A program made the translations under genes and the position numbers. Shown here one piece after another: positions 18,001 through 25,979 of a DNA stretch of 64,000 nucleotides. Positions within the stretch are counted from its first letter, which is position 1. The number at the start of each line of letters is the position of its first letter. The stretch comes from Bog-473 sp963843365 (GTDB taxonomy: Bacteria > Actinomycetota > Acidimicrobiia > Acidimicrobiales > RAAP-2). The stretch spans positions 1,054,001 to 1,118,000 of the forward strand of contig CAWJKG010000002.1 of assembly GCA_963843365.1 (NCBI GenBank). The letters are read 5' to 3'. The notes beneath the pieces are model-generated. The model was not told the origin of the DNA, searched no databases, and saw only the letters and a program-made list of their open reading frames with translations.

Positions 18001-19198
18001 TCACCGGGCTCGAAGGGCTCGACGCCGGTCCGGTCCCTATGGCGTTCGTCGCCGTGACGGTGAATGTGTAGGTGTCACCGTTGGTGAGCCCGTTCACGCT
18101 GATGGGACTGGTGGTGCCCGTGCCCGTCTCGCCGCCGTGGCCGCTGTTGGTGGTGTCCGTGGCCGTCACTGTGTACCCGGTGATCGGCGAGCCGCCGTCG
18201 GACGGGGCGGTGAAGCTGACACTCGCGGTCGTGTTGCCCGGCGTGGCCGAGACCCCGGTGGGGGCTCCAGGGGCTGTGGGCGCGTTGATCGTGTAGGAGA
18301 CAGGACTGCTGGTCGAACCGGAGAACGCCGCGCCCGTGGTCGGCGTGTAGACCGCGGTGAGGGAGTCGGTGCCGACGGGCAACGCCGTGGTCGTGAGCGT
18401 GGCTGTCCCGTTGGTGACCGCCTGCGGGCTGCCGACAGGAGTGCCACCGCTCTCGAACTGCACCGTGCCGGGTGCGCTGGAGTCGACGACGTTGGCTGTC
18501 AGCGTGACCGAGGTCCCGGGGTTCTGCGGGCTGGCCGGGGTCGGCGTCTCGAGCGTGGTGGTCGTGGTGGCAGGCGTGGAGTAGTCGAGGGTCCAGTCGC
18601 CGGTGTTCGGGTCAACCGAGATGTCGGCCGAGTCATAGGTGGTCGAGTACCCGTTCGGGCTCTGGAAGGCTTGGAGTCGCACGACGTAGATGCCCGCGTA
18701 GCCATCGGTGGGGGACGAGTCGCTGTTGGGAAATGACTCGGTCAGCGAGGACAGGCTGTAGCCACTCACGCCCGTGTACAAGGGCAGCGTCGAGTCAGCC
18801 AGCGCCGTGGGTGCGGAATGGTTGGGATACGGCGAGTTGAAGAACGGGACTCCGTTCCACGCTCCTGGCGCGACGCCGATCACGGGGGTGAAGCCCGACA
18901 ATTGCGCCTTCGTCCCGTTGGTCTGCAGGGCGGTGTTGCCTTGCACGTAGGCGGCGATCGGATTGTCACTGATGTTCCCGCCCGTGATTACCTGGCCAGA
19001 CGAGTTGTAGAACGTCAGGCCACCGAGTTCGTTCGGGGAAACGGCAGGTGGCGAACCGACCTCCCAGGGCGGGGTCGTCGCGGCGCCGGCGGGATTCGCA
19101 AGCACGGTGCCGACCAGCACGGTACTGAAGGCCAGAGCGGCTCCCAACGCGGCGGCAGCGACCGCCCTGAGATGGGAAGGCCGGACGGACGTGTTCAT
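15086..19198 (-). CDS. Secreted FN3-array protein with C-terminal GYWEVASDGGIF repeats
   Basis: The 1370-residue exported protein has a signal peptide (about 1-40), then an N-terminal domain shared with the 609-residue neighbour (about 42-205, with SPNELGGLTFYNSSGQVIT), and a bacterial Ig-like domain (about 205-300, SVTLTANVVDSSAPGTVQFE). Seven fibronectin type III repeats follow (about 303-976), each with VPGAPTGVSA and GYTVTATD. After a spacer come six C-terminal units of 42 residues (about 1116-1367) built on GYWEVASDGGIFAFGDAGFF. Such units are common in exported acidimicrobial proteins, and their function is unknown. It is probably a cell-surface protein that sits with the Pst system; its start overlaps the upstream gene by 4 bases. 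Confidence 0.85.
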   Translation of the reverse strand: MNTSVRPSHLRAVAAAALGAALAFSTVLVGTVLANPAGAATTPPWEVGSPPAVSPNELGGLTFYNSSGQVITGGNISDNPIAAYVQGNTALQTNGTKAQLSGFTPVIGVAPGAWNGVPFFNSPYPNHSAPTALADSTLPLYTGVSGYSLSSLTESFPNSDSSPTDGYAGIYVVRLQAFQSPNGYSTTYDSADISVDPNTGDWTLDYSTPATTTTTLETPTPASPQNPGTSVTLTANVVDSSAPGTVQFESGGTPVGSPQAVTNGTATLTTTALPVGTDSLTAVYTPTTGAAFSGSTSSPVSYTINAPTAPGAPTGVSATPGNTTASVSFTAPSDGGSPITGYTVTATDTTNSGHGGETGTGTTSPISVNGLTNGDTYTFTVTATNAIGTGPASSPSSPVTPATVPGAPTGVSATPGQGQASVSFTAPSNGGSAITGYTVTATDTTHSGNGGQMGAGTSSPINVTGLTNGDAYTFTVTATNAIGTGPASTASSPVTPEATVPGAPTGVTAAPANASAIVSFGPPSSNGGATITQYTVTATDSTNSGNGGETGTGTGSPITVTGLTNGDSYTFKVTATNSVGTGPASSASNAVTPAAVPGAPTAVSAQPGNASASVSFTAPSSGGSPITGYTVTATDTTHSANGGQTGTGTSSPISITGLTNGDAYTFTVKATNAIGTGPASSPSSPVTPVTVPGAPTGVSASPGNTTASVSFTAPSDGGSPITGYTVTATDSTHSGNGGETGTGTSSPISVTGLTNGDSYTFTVTATNAVGTGPASSASSPVTPATVPGAPTGVSATPGQGQASVSFTAPSNGGSAITHYTVTATDTTHSGNGGQTGTGTSSPITVTGLTNGDSYTFTVTATNAVGTGPASSASSAVTPEATAPAAPTGVSATPGNAIATVSFTAPASNGGSAITGYTVTATDTTNSANGGQTGTGTASPISITGLTNGDSYTFTVTATNAIGTGPASSASNAVTPEAGPLPPAPPAGATSSESASSASPSGSATAGVTGLTATGSGEGALTVATYSGNPVVGAVSGGTGVYYDVAVSSSSSFGFLTITISNLGPGGQSIDWWDGTAWVPFSDQTFNAATDSVTITVNATTSPTLAELTGTQIAVSTNPGPSLGYWEVASDGGIFAFGGAGFYGSEGGQSLNKPIVGVAGTPDGKGYWEVASDGGIFAFGDAGFFGSEGGQPLNKPIVGITSTPDGQGYWEVASDGGIFAFGDAGFFGSEGGQPLNKPIVGITSTPDGQGYWEVASDGGIFAFGDAGFFGSEGGQPLNKPIVGITSTPTGKGYWEVASDGGIFAFGDAGFYGSEGGQPLNKPIVGIASTSTGNGYWELASDGGIFSFGDAGFFGSEGGQPLNKPIVGIAGV
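15098..15850 (-). repeat. Six tandem 126-bp coding repeats
   Basis: A run of 126-base units inside the FN3 protein gene encodes six 42-residue repeats. The central copies are almost identical at the DNA level (for example, units beginning near 15350, 15476 and 15602), so they have been homogenised recently or expanded by slippage or recombination. The outer copies are more diverged. This is a coding tandem array, not a CRISPR. Confidence 0.9.
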
Positions 19199-20190
19199 GG
19201 TGAGTCGCCTTTCACTGAGGTGCTGGATAGAGAGCGGGAATCGGTACCGACTCCGGAATCACGAGATGCAAGGTGTCGCCGACGAAGGAAGAGAGACCCG
19301 ACGGCGGCAAGGAAGACCAGAACGGCGAGTCCGACAGCGAAAAGGACGGGGAACCCCTTGCCCTGGGGGCTTCCTCCCCCGGATGTGCCTGAGGCAAGTG
19401 CTGTACCGACCGTGGCCGGCTTCGCTTCGGACGCGTGAGAGTCCGGGCCCGCGGTGCTGCCGCCGGAACCGCCCTGGCTCTCGGCGGACACACCATCGGC
19501 GGTCGTGCTGGTCGTCGAGGGCACGCTCGTAGAGGGTGATGTGGCCGAAGATGGCAGTAGGACGCTCTCGATTGACACCGAGGTGCCCGAGGCACAGTTG
19601 ACCTGGCTTCCTCCCACTGCCTTCCAACTGTCACCCGTCACCTGGATGTCGAGGGCTGGATACTGACTCGTGTAACCCGACTCCTGTGGAGCACCCAGAT
19701 AGATGCGGAGCTGCAAGAAGCCGTCCCACTTCGGTGCGTACTGCTCGATGACATCGTCCAGCGAGAGATCACCGTCAGTGGCGGCTGCCATCGGATTCGC
19801 CGGATTCGTGTACCGGGAGGACGCCGTCAGCTGGGTGCCACTCCAGTCGCCCGGAGGAAGACCTTCTAGCGGCTGGTATCCCACCAAGATCGCAGTTCGC
19901 CCCGCGCCGTTGTAGGGAGTCTGAGCCGGCTGCGTGGAGACCGCCCGCCATGCGAACGGCCGGGCCGTCACGCTGCCGCTGGTGATCTGCTGCCCCGCCT
20001 GGTTGCAGAGGCCGATGGAGCCAACGGCGTTTGGATCCGTATAGGGCACCGAGGTGTCCGCGCCGACGGCACTGGCGAACGGTGAACCGGAGATCAGCGC
20101 CGAAGCAGCCATTGCGCCGAGCAACAGCAGGCACACGGCGACGGACCCGCGTGCCGCACGACCGGCGGCAAACCGACGATACGCCGTCAT
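19195..20190 (-). CDS. Small secreted protein with C-terminal membrane anchor
   Basis: A 331-residue protein with a signal peptide (about residues 1-42, RGSVAVCLLLLGAMAASALI), an exported domain (about 45-195), a Ser/Thr/Gly-rich linker, and a C-terminal membrane helix (GFPVLFAVGLAVLVFLAAVG) followed by basic residues. The exported domain aligns by eye with the N-terminal domain of the two large neighbours: GQQITSG, GYQPLEGLPPGDWSGTQL and the YTNP position match GQVIT-G, GFTPVIGVAPGAWNGVPF and YPN. The chosen ATG at 20190 overlaps the upstream stop as ATGA; the frame extends further upstream only as a shadow. Function unknown; it is probably displayed on the cell surface. Confidence 0.75.
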   Translation of the reverse strand: MTAYRRFAAGRAARGSVAVCLLLLGAMAASALISGSPFASAVGADTSVPYTDPNAVGSIGLCNQAGQQITSGSVTARPFAWRAVSTQPAQTPYNGAGRTAILVGYQPLEGLPPGDWSGTQLTASSRYTNPANPMAAATDGDLSLDDVIEQYAPKWDGFLQLRIYLGAPQESGYTSQYPALDIQVTGDSWKAVGGSQVNCASGTSVSIESVLLPSSATSPSTSVPSTTSTTADGVSAESQGGSGGSTAGPDSHASEAKPATVGTALASGTSGGGSPQGKGFPVLFAVGLAVLVFLAAVGSLFLRRRHLASRDSGVGTDSRSLSSTSVKGDSP

Positions 20191-21338
20191 GCCGACACCT
20201 TGACCTTCGCGTCGGGACTCGACGCTGGTGGCGACCCGGCCCCGCTCGTCGGGTCTGGTCGGGGGAGGTTCTTTCGGCGACGCACGTACAACAGGGCTGC
20301 AGCAACAATGACCACCAAGATGATCAGCAGGACCCACGGAACGGTCCACACCGTGGCTGTTGCGCTGACAGGAGCGAGGGCGGCGCTCTTCCCGGTGTCG
20401 ATCGTCCGCGCCGATGCCGTGACGGAGGCACGCGAGACGATTTGGGGCCACACGCCACGAATGAGCGCCGTCTCCGAAACGGACGCGCCCGGGAGCAGGA
20501 AGCTGACGCCCGGAAGGTGACTCTGCACTCTCGCTCCCAGGAGGCCCGAAACGGACGCGCCGAGCGCGACCGACAGGTCGACATTGCCCGTATTGCGCAC
20601 CGAGTATGAGAGGTGGACTGCGCCACGGCCGATCGGATTGGCCGTGCCGGAGTAGGAGGCGTGGACGTCGGTCACGGTCAAACGTGGCGCGGCCGCGCCG
20701 GTCACCGTCACGAGAACTCTCGTTCCTGTCCGCTGGTCCAGCGTGATTTCCTCACCGTTCCGGTTACGCCCAGTCGTGGAAAGTGAGACGAGGATTCCGC
20801 CGGCATGGTCGCCAGGAGCGGCCGAAGAGGGGACGCTGACGGTAATGGGTACAACGACTACACCGGGGCTCAGTGCAGAGCGCGCCGGAATGGTGATGGT
20901 GGAATCTTGGAGCGGAACGGAGACCCAACTTCCGACACCCGCGCGGCGTGCCGAGGCGAGCGCCAGACCGAACTGACCTTGCGCCGACTCCACAGCATCA
21001 CTCACATAGAGCTGAACCGTGAGCGGTTCGCTGGAGTAGTTGAGGGCCGCCACGTGGTCGTAGAGCACTTCACCTGGACTGACGGCGTAGGCCAGCTCCG
21101 AACGTCCGTCGGGGCCGGTCACCGAAGAAGGCGTCACGCCGAAGGTCGCCCGACCGGCTGCGGCCGACGCGGCGGGCGCCGAGACGTTGGGGGAAGCCGA
21201 GTCCTTGGGGGGCGCAGCCCCAGCTCCGGCGGGGAGGACGAGGAGGAGGACGAATGTCAGCAACACCCACACAGGGGCGAACCCGGCGGCTCTGCGCTGG
21301 ATCGGGCGGAGGCGCGATGCTCCGGACGGTCGTCTCAT
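20187..21338 (-). CDS. WxL/DUF916-like exported protein with membrane anchor
   Basis: A 383-residue protein with a signal segment (about residues 22-42), an extracellular part of two beta domains and a C-terminal helix (about 335-357) followed by basic residues and a disordered tail. The first domain (FGVTPSSVTGPDGRSELAYA, then ALNYSSEPLTVQLYVSDA and a SVPSSAAPGDHAGGILVSL segment) resembles the peptidoglycan-binding part of WxL/DUF916 proteins. The second contains YSVRNTGNVDLSVALG, a typical NEW3/CARDB-like strand pair. It is the first gene of the eight-gene operon that ends with pst and the sortase-like gene. It may anchor partner proteins at the wall; this is inference from the fold. Confidence 0.7.
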   Translation of the reverse strand: MRRPSGASRLRPIQRRAAGFAPVWVLLTFVLLLVLPAGAGAAPPKDSASPNVSAPAASAAAGRATFGVTPSSVTGPDGRSELAYAVSPGEVLYDHVAALNYSSEPLTVQLYVSDAVESAQGQFGLALASARRAGVGSWVSVPLQDSTITIPARSALSPGVVVVPITVSVPSSAAPGDHAGGILVSLSTTGRNRNGEEITLDQRTGTRVLVTVTGAAAPRLTVTDVHASYSGTANPIGRGAVHLSYSVRNTGNVDLSVALGASVSGLLGARVQSHLPGVSFLLPGASVSETALIRGVWPQIVSRASVTASARTIDTGKSAALAPVSATATVWTVPWVLLIILVVIVAAALLYVRRRKNLPRPDPTSGAGSPPASSPDAKVKVSA

Positions 21339-21553
21339 AGATGACTAAAGCTATCTGGTTTATGAATCAAAGAGCAATCGGGGGTTTACAAGGAATTTCA
21401 CAGGTCCAGGCGCCTTCCGAACCGAGCCCCTGATGGCCCAGGCCAGCCCTGATGGCCCACCCCGCAGGCCATCACAGGGTCGAACGTCCTCTCAGCTGGG
21501 ACCTCGGTGCCCCGCGGGCCGGCTCCGGAAGTGGTCGGCTGTTCCGGACGCGT

Positions 21554-21586
21554 GTCGGGGGGAGGGCGTCGCACCCTCCCCCCGAC
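21554..21586 (-). terminator. Perfect 13-bp hairpin after the 609-residue protein gene
   Basis: GTCGGGGGGAGGG at 21554-21566 pairs perfectly with CCCTCCCCCCGAC at 21574-21586 across a 7-base loop, starting 19 bases beyond the stop of the minus-strand gene. There is no clear T-run, which is usual for high-GC actinobacterial hairpins. It separates this gene from the pst operon. The rest of 21339-21604 holds only the AT-richer leader of the operon (21339-21400). Confidence 0.7.
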
Positions 21587-21604
21587 CACGAAAGCCTCCT
21601 TGTG

Positions 21605-23434
21605 TCAGGCGACGGTGAACGTCAACGTGGCGGCGTACAGACCCGCCGGGGTCGAAGTCGGAGCCGTCAGCGTCAGCTTCCCGTCGATGTCGACAGAACC
21701 GACGCTGTCGCCTACGGCAGCCGACGCGAATGGCTTCGCTGTGCCTGCCAGGCCGTCGCTTCCGGATGCCCCCGCGGCGTACACCTTGCTGCTCGTCAAC
21801 TGATCAACGGAGACGCTCCCCGCCTGCAGTGCATCGCCGGCGATGTACGTCGGCGTCACCTGCGTGAACGAGAGGTTCTGCGCATTAATGGTGTCACTGC
21901 TGTTCGTCGTCGAGACGAAAGTGCTCACCGAGGCCGAAGCCGTCCAGCCCAGATCACCCGCTCTCGTATCGGTGATCGTCACGGGATCCGCAGTGCCGTT
22001 CGAGAATGCGGCGCCGTAGCTCGCCGAAGCGGTGAATGTCGAGTGGAGCGGATCGAGGACCGCCGTCCCAAGGTTGAAGGGATAGGTCGGACCATACGGC
22101 GTCGTGAGCAGCAGGGTCCCAGTTGGAATATTGGCCTCGATGTTCTCCGTGCCGGTCAGCTCATTCGGGCTGACCGTCAACGGGTCGGTTGCCGAGTTCG
22201 AGCTGGTGTACGTGGGATAGACACCGGCCGGATTTGTGGGTGTGAACTGTCCTACGAGGTAGTGCGTCCCCGAGCTGGTGAAAGAGGGCGGCGGCGTCAG
22301 TGTGGCCGTACCTCCGCTCCCCAGCTGGGCCGTACCCAAGAGGCTGGCACCGCTGAAGCTGGATACGGGACTACCCGGATTCGTAGAACCGAAGTCGTAG
22401 AAGGCGATGGACCCGGCGCCCGCGGCAAGTGCCGTAGCGGTGTTCGTGTCCGTCACTGTGGCGGACAGCGCTTCCGGCGAGTACTGGTTGACAGGCGATG
22501 TGAAGTTCAGCACCGTGCTCGTGGGATCAGGTGTCGGAGCAGTGATCGTGTACGAGACGGCGCTACTCGTGGACCCGGAGAACGCCGCACCCGCCGTCGG
22601 CGTATAGACCGCCGTCAGAGAGTCGGTTCCCACCGGCAATGCCGTGGTGCTGAGGGTCGCCGTCCCGTTGGTCACAGGCCTCGCACCGCCCACCGGCGAG
22701 CCGTCGCTCTCGAACTGCACCGTGCCTGGCGCGCTCGAATCGGTGACCTGGGCGGTGAGAGTGACCGAGGTACCACCCGTCTGCGGACTCGCCGGCGTCG
22801 GCGTTTCGAGCGTCGTCGTCGTGTTGGCCGCTGGCGAGTACAGGAGCGTCCATGCCCCCGTACTCGAGTTGACGGAGATATCGGCCTCGTCATACGTGGT
22901 CGAGTATCCGCCGGGGCTCTGATAGGCCTGAAGCCGCAGCACGTAGATGCCGGCATAGCCGTCCGTCGCCGAAGTGTCATTGTTGGGGTACGACCCGGTC
23001 AACGAGGACAGGCTGTAACCACTGACGCCGGTGTACAACGGCAACGTCGAGTCAGCCAGCGCCGTGGGTGCCGAGGCGTTGGGATACGGCGAGTTGAAGA
23101 ATGGGACCCCGTTCCATGCTCCCGGCGCCACGCCGATCACCGGGGTGAAGCCCGACAATTGAGCTTTCGTCCCGTTTGTCTGCAGTGCTGTGTTTCCCTG
23201 CACGTAAGCCGCGATCGGATTGTCACTGATGTGCCCACTGGTGATCACCTGACCGGCGGAGTTGTAGAACGTCAGCCCACCGAGTTCGTTCGGGGAAACG
23301 GCTGGGGGGGAACCGGTCTCCCACGGAGGCACGGTTGCCGCCTGAGCCGTTCCTGTGAGTCCTGTGACGAGGGCGCCACTGGCAACGCTGACAGCAGCTG
23401 CCGCTACCGCCGCAGCTCTAAAGAGCCTTCTCAT
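21605..23434 (-). CDS. Secreted Ig-like protein, paralogue of the FN3 protein
   Basis: A 609-residue exported protein with a signal peptide (about 1-32). It then carries the same N-terminal domain as the FN3 protein (about 33-190), nearly identical over long stretches such as NPIAAYVQGNTALQTNGTKA and GVAPGAWNGVPFFNS. An Ig-like repeat (about 195-300) also matches the FN3 protein. Further Ig-like domains follow (STVLNFTSPVNQYSPEAL), and a last domain with an alternating beta pattern ends in LTFTVA. It has no FN3 array and no GYWEV repeats. The near-identity of the two N termini points to recent duplication or gene conversion. It is a single-gene unit bounded by hairpins on both sides. Confidence 0.8.
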   Translation of the reverse strand: MRRLFRAAAVAAAAVSVASGALVTGLTGTAQAATVPPWETGSPPAVSPNELGGLTFYNSAGQVITSGHISDNPIAAYVQGNTALQTNGTKAQLSGFTPVIGVAPGAWNGVPFFNSPYPNASAPTALADSTLPLYTGVSGYSLSSLTGSYPNNDTSATDGYAGIYVLRLQAYQSPGGYSTTYDEADISVNSSTGAWTLLYSPAANTTTTLETPTPASPQTGGTSVTLTAQVTDSSAPGTVQFESDGSPVGGARPVTNGTATLSTTALPVGTDSLTAVYTPTAGAAFSGSTSSAVSYTITAPTPDPTSTVLNFTSPVNQYSPEALSATVTDTNTATALAAGAGSIAFYDFGSTNPGSPVSSFSGASLLGTAQLGSGGTATLTPPPSFTSSGTHYLVGQFTPTNPAGVYPTYTSSNSATDPLTVSPNELTGTENIEANIPTGTLLLTTPYGPTYPFNLGTAVLDPLHSTFTASASYGAAFSNGTADPVTITDTRAGDLGWTASASVSTFVSTTNSSDTINAQNLSFTQVTPTYIAGDALQAGSVSVDQLTSSKVYAAGASGSDGLAGTAKPFASAAVGDSVGSVDIDGKLTLTAPTSTPAGLYAATLTFTVA

Positions 23435-23518
23435 TGCTAATCTTCTTTCTGTCTCGTGATGGTTGTTGGAAACTTCACCAGGCCCATCGGGCCGGCGAAC
23501 ACGTCATGGGACTCCGGC

Positions 23519-23560
23519 CCGGGCTGGGTGGGGCACTTTGGTAAATCCCACCCAGCCCGG
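23519..23560 (-). terminator. Perfect 14-bp hairpin after the phosphate-binding-type gene
   Basis: CCGGGCTGGGTGGG at 23519-23532 is fully complementary to CCCACCCAGCCCGG at 23547-23560, with a 14-base loop. It lies 30 bases past the stop of the minus-strand binding-protein gene. The strong stem and its location fit an intrinsic terminator. No long T-run follows. Confidence 0.75.
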
Positions 23561-23589
23561 TATCCGGCGTCGAATGAGGAGCCGGACGA

Positions 23590-24783
23590 CTAGTTCACGG
23601 TCCCAGCGAAGGCATAGTTCGGCGTCACGCCGGAAGATGCGATCAATGCTTGGCCGCCCGGTGTGTCAATGAACGGTGCGGGAACTCCAGAACTCGGCCC
23701 CGTATAGGCAGGGTTGTAGAACAGAGTCTTCACCCAGTTCAACGACCCACCCGGCTGGTAGGGCGTCGTCGAGGTGACGTCACTCGCCCGGAAGACGACG
23801 TAGTCGGTGATCGGGATGGCGAGCGATCCTGTTCCGCTCTGGAGGCTGACGCCAGGGGTCAGCGGGCTCGATGCGCCGGGGAACTTTGTCGCAGGATTGA
23901 AGAAGTACCCCTGCGCACCATTGCCGCTCACATTCCCGTTCCACAGTGCCAACCGACCCGCTGAGAACGGCACGATGGCGTCCTTGGGGGCATTGGCGCC
24001 GTCGGCGGCCAGCGTTGCGCCTGTAATTGCCGTGGGATCGTTCTGCTCCACCGTCTGGACATTCGATCCGTACGTCGGTGTGACGTTGCCGTTCGCCGTC
24101 TTGAGCGCGGCCAAGAACGACTTCGCCACCGAGGACGTCGCCGGCGGAATCTCCGGGATGATGGTGTCTGTCGACGACCCGAGACCGAGGCTGGACCAAG
24201 TGGCCGTTCCCGTCGTGTAGATCGTGAGCAGTTGGGAAATGGTCAGGGCCGCCGGCGCGTTGGTCGAGCTGCTGTCGACCGCAAGCCCGATGGAATCCGT
24301 GCCGAATTCCACGGAGTCCAGGCCACCGGTCACGCCGGTCCCCGAAGAAGGCAGGCTGGCGCTGGCAACGTAGTTGATCACCTCAGGCGAGCTCTTGTCG
24401 TTTTCAAGAGCGGTGATCGAGTCGCCGCTGCTCTGTGGACGCTGGACCGGGCTGTGACCGGCGCGCAACACCACGGTGGGATTCAGCGGCACGGGCGAGG
24501 CTTCGGTGCTCCCCTGTGCATACGCCTGACGGCCGTTGCCATCGGCCGTGGCATCGAAGGGAATGACCCTGTTCACCCCAGCCGTCTGGTCGAAGCCGGA
24601 GTCCCCAACCGTGTCCCCGTTCACCAGGAAATCGATTGCGTACTGGGGCGTGTCGCCTCCGATGCCGACTACGTCTCCCGTTTGCGGGGCGTAATCCGCG
24701 AAGGCCTGCCCAGCCACGATCATCGGCAGTGCCGCAGCCGCAGCCCCGACCACCGCCAATCTGACGAAATTGCGCTTTTTCAC
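23590..24783 (-). CDS. Stand-alone PstS-like substrate-binding protein
   Basis: The 397-residue exported protein has a signal peptide (about residues 1-29, ending GQAFA) and a periplasmic-binding fold of the PstS type. It shows VGIGGDTPQYAIDFLVNGD at the start, a NRVIPFDATADGNGRQAYAQ loop, FGTDSIGLAV, LTISQLLTIYTTGTATWSSL (the PstS hinge-like motif) and a C-terminal TPGGQALIASSGV segment. It probably binds phosphate or another oxyanion. It begins with GTG, with a GAAGGGAAC ribosome binding site. It is monocistronic, with a terminator downstream and a 29-base inverted repeat about 100 bases upstream that could be its operator. Confidence 0.75.
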   Translation of the reverse strand: MKKRNFVRLAVVGAAAAALPMIVAGQAFADYAPQTGDVVGIGGDTPQYAIDFLVNGDTVGDSGFDQTAGVNRVIPFDATADGNGRQAYAQGSTEASPVPLNPTVVLRAGHSPVQRPQSSGDSITALENDKSSPEVINYVASASLPSSGTGVTGGLDSVEFGTDSIGLAVDSSSTNAPAALTISQLLTIYTTGTATWSSLGLGSSTDTIIPEIPPATSSVAKSFLAALKTANGNVTPTYGSNVQTVEQNDPTAITGATLAADGANAPKDAIVPFSAGRLALWNGNVSGNGAQGYFFNPATKFPGASSPLTPGVSLQSGTGSLAIPITDYVVFRASDVTSTTPYQPGGSLNWVKTLFYNPAYTGPSSGVPAPFIDTPGGQALIASSGVTPNYAFAGTVN

Positions 24784-24885
24784 TGGCGTTCCCTTCGTTC
24801 CCTGGTATCTCCGAATATGACGGTCATCTGATTGCTTCTCCTCCGTTCGACACGACTCGGCGAATGGGACCCCACTCTCCGAGAT

Positions 24886-24914
24886 CTAAATCCGACTTAC
24901 TTGATCGGATTTAG
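24886..24914 (-). promoter_or_regulatory. Inverted repeat upstream of the binding-protein gene
   Basis: CTAAATCCGA at 24886-24895 and TCGGATTTAG at 24905-24914 form perfect 10-base arms separated by 9 bases. It lies about 103 bases before the GTG of the minus-strand binding-protein gene, in the most AT-rich stretch nearby. The arm size and spacing fit a dimeric regulator site better than a terminator. The regulator is unknown. The rest of 24784-25141 shows no gene. Confidence 0.5.
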
Positions 24915-25141
24915 CGACAAGCTATAGATGCACATGAACGCTTGTCAAACAGGCATTCCTCTTTTTCCCGATCCGTCACATGTGGGTCGCTGACGTTCCC
25001 ACCAGGGACGATGTGTGTGGGCGCCCGCCATCCGACTCAGGACGACCGAGGCCGAAAAGTCCCGCTGCCCCGGCACCGAAAAGACCGAGAGCGGCCCTCC
25101 ATGCACTCAGGACCGCGTCTTCGATTGCCGACACGTAGGCC

Positions 25142-25606
25142 GTGGGTACGAGATGCAGACGAGGCGGGGCTGCTGGTACGGCTCTGCTGGCTCTCGTCTG
25201 CCTGGCGGGGGTAGACCTTGGCTGGTTCACCCATGCGGCGGGTGCGCTCTCACGAGGTTCTCGACCTGTGGACTCACCTCCACCCGCTCCGACCAGGCCC
25301 TTTGGCCACCCTGCTCGCCGAGGGGTGGTGTGCCCGCCGGTGACCGGCCTCACCGGACAATTCCATGGTTACGGGCACGGGCACGGGCACGGGCACGGGC
25401 TGTCGGGCCAAGCCAGCGGCGACGTCACGGTTTCCATACCTGCCGCAGTCTTCGTTCAGCCCCATGGCCACCAACTCGTCGTGACCACCAACACCGGGAA
25501 AGGGCCCCGGGTTGCTGACACCTTCTACCTGGTCACGCCCGAGAAGGCGCAGATCGCCTCGGCCGCGTTGCGCGGGCAAGTGCTCGCGGCCTGCGCTCGA
25601 AACTAG
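25142..25606 (+). CDS. Small secreted protein with a Gly-His repeat
   Basis: A 154-residue protein with a plausible signal sequence (RRGGAAGTALLALVCLAGV, then a cut near HAAGA). A stretch of five ACGGGC hexamers (25371-25400) encodes alternating Gly and His (GYGHGHGHGHG), a possible metal-binding or simply slipped sequence. The C-terminal region (VTVSIPAAVFVQPHGHQLVV and DTFYLVTPEKAQIASAAL) looks folded. The start GTG is uncertain. No family is recognised. It is an isolated gene between the surface block and the TetR gene. Confidence 0.45.
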   Translation: MGTRCRRGGAAGTALLALVCLAGVDLGWFTHAAGALSRGSRPVDSPPPAPTRPFGHPARRGVVCPPVTGLTGQFHGYGHGHGHGHGLSGQASGDVTVSIPAAVFVQPHGHQLVVTTNTGKGPRVADTFYLVTPEKAQIASAALRGQVLAACARN

Positions 25607-25856
25607 GCCCCGGGGGACCCCGTCAAGGTAGGAGCCCTCCTCACCGAATATCCGCTGAAGCTGCACGGAACAGCTGCACCCCCCCGAGACGCGTCATCCC
25701 TGGGCGTCAATCCGGCCCCGTTGAGGTGTGGATCAGGTAGCTGACGGGCCTGTCAGCGCCTGTCAGCGCCTGGCAGATGCGCGGTCGCGCCGCTGACGCC
25801 CAAGCGGTCGGTCCTCTCCACGCCCAGGCGCCAGTGGGATTCAATTCGCTCTAATT
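25607..25856. other. Intergenic stretch with short direct repeats
   Basis: No credible gene is seen here. Between 25749 and 25776 the sequence CCTGTCAGCG occurs twice in a row, followed by a third, imperfect CCTGGCAG copy, at a 10-base period. That is close to, but not, the 11-base period of a Pho box. It may be a regulator site or a slipped sequence; nothing further can be said. Confidence 0.3.
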
Positions 25857-25979
25857 ATGACTGTTACCATCGGAATTATGGCCGAAGGGGTCGCCGCACT
25901 GCTCAGCATGATCCCGACCACAACGCTCTTCGCCCCGGGGTTGCGGTCCGTTGAAGAGATTCCGGAGGTACCGGAGTGA
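25857..25979 (+). CDS. Possible 40-residue upstream ORF coupled to the TetR gene
   Basis: An ATG at 25857 opens a 40-codon frame (MTVTIGIMAEGVAALLSMIP and on to EEIPEVPE) whose stop TGA overlaps the GTG of the TetR gene in the four bases GTGA. This is the pattern of translational coupling. There is no ribosome binding site ahead of it, and it may be a chance frame or the end of a lost gene. Confidence 0.25.
   Translation: MTVTIGIMAEGVAALLSMIPTTTLFAPGLRSVEEIPEVPE

Noticed and set aside
21452..23440. 662-codon plus-strand frame antisense to the Ig-like protein gene
   Set aside because: A shadow frame; the minus-strand product has a signal peptide and recognisable domains, while this one is Arg-rich without domains.
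25749..25776. CCTGTCAGCG direct repeats as a Pho box
   Set aside because: The repeat period is 10 bases, not the 11 of known Pho boxes, and neither neighbouring gene is an obvious phosphate gene.
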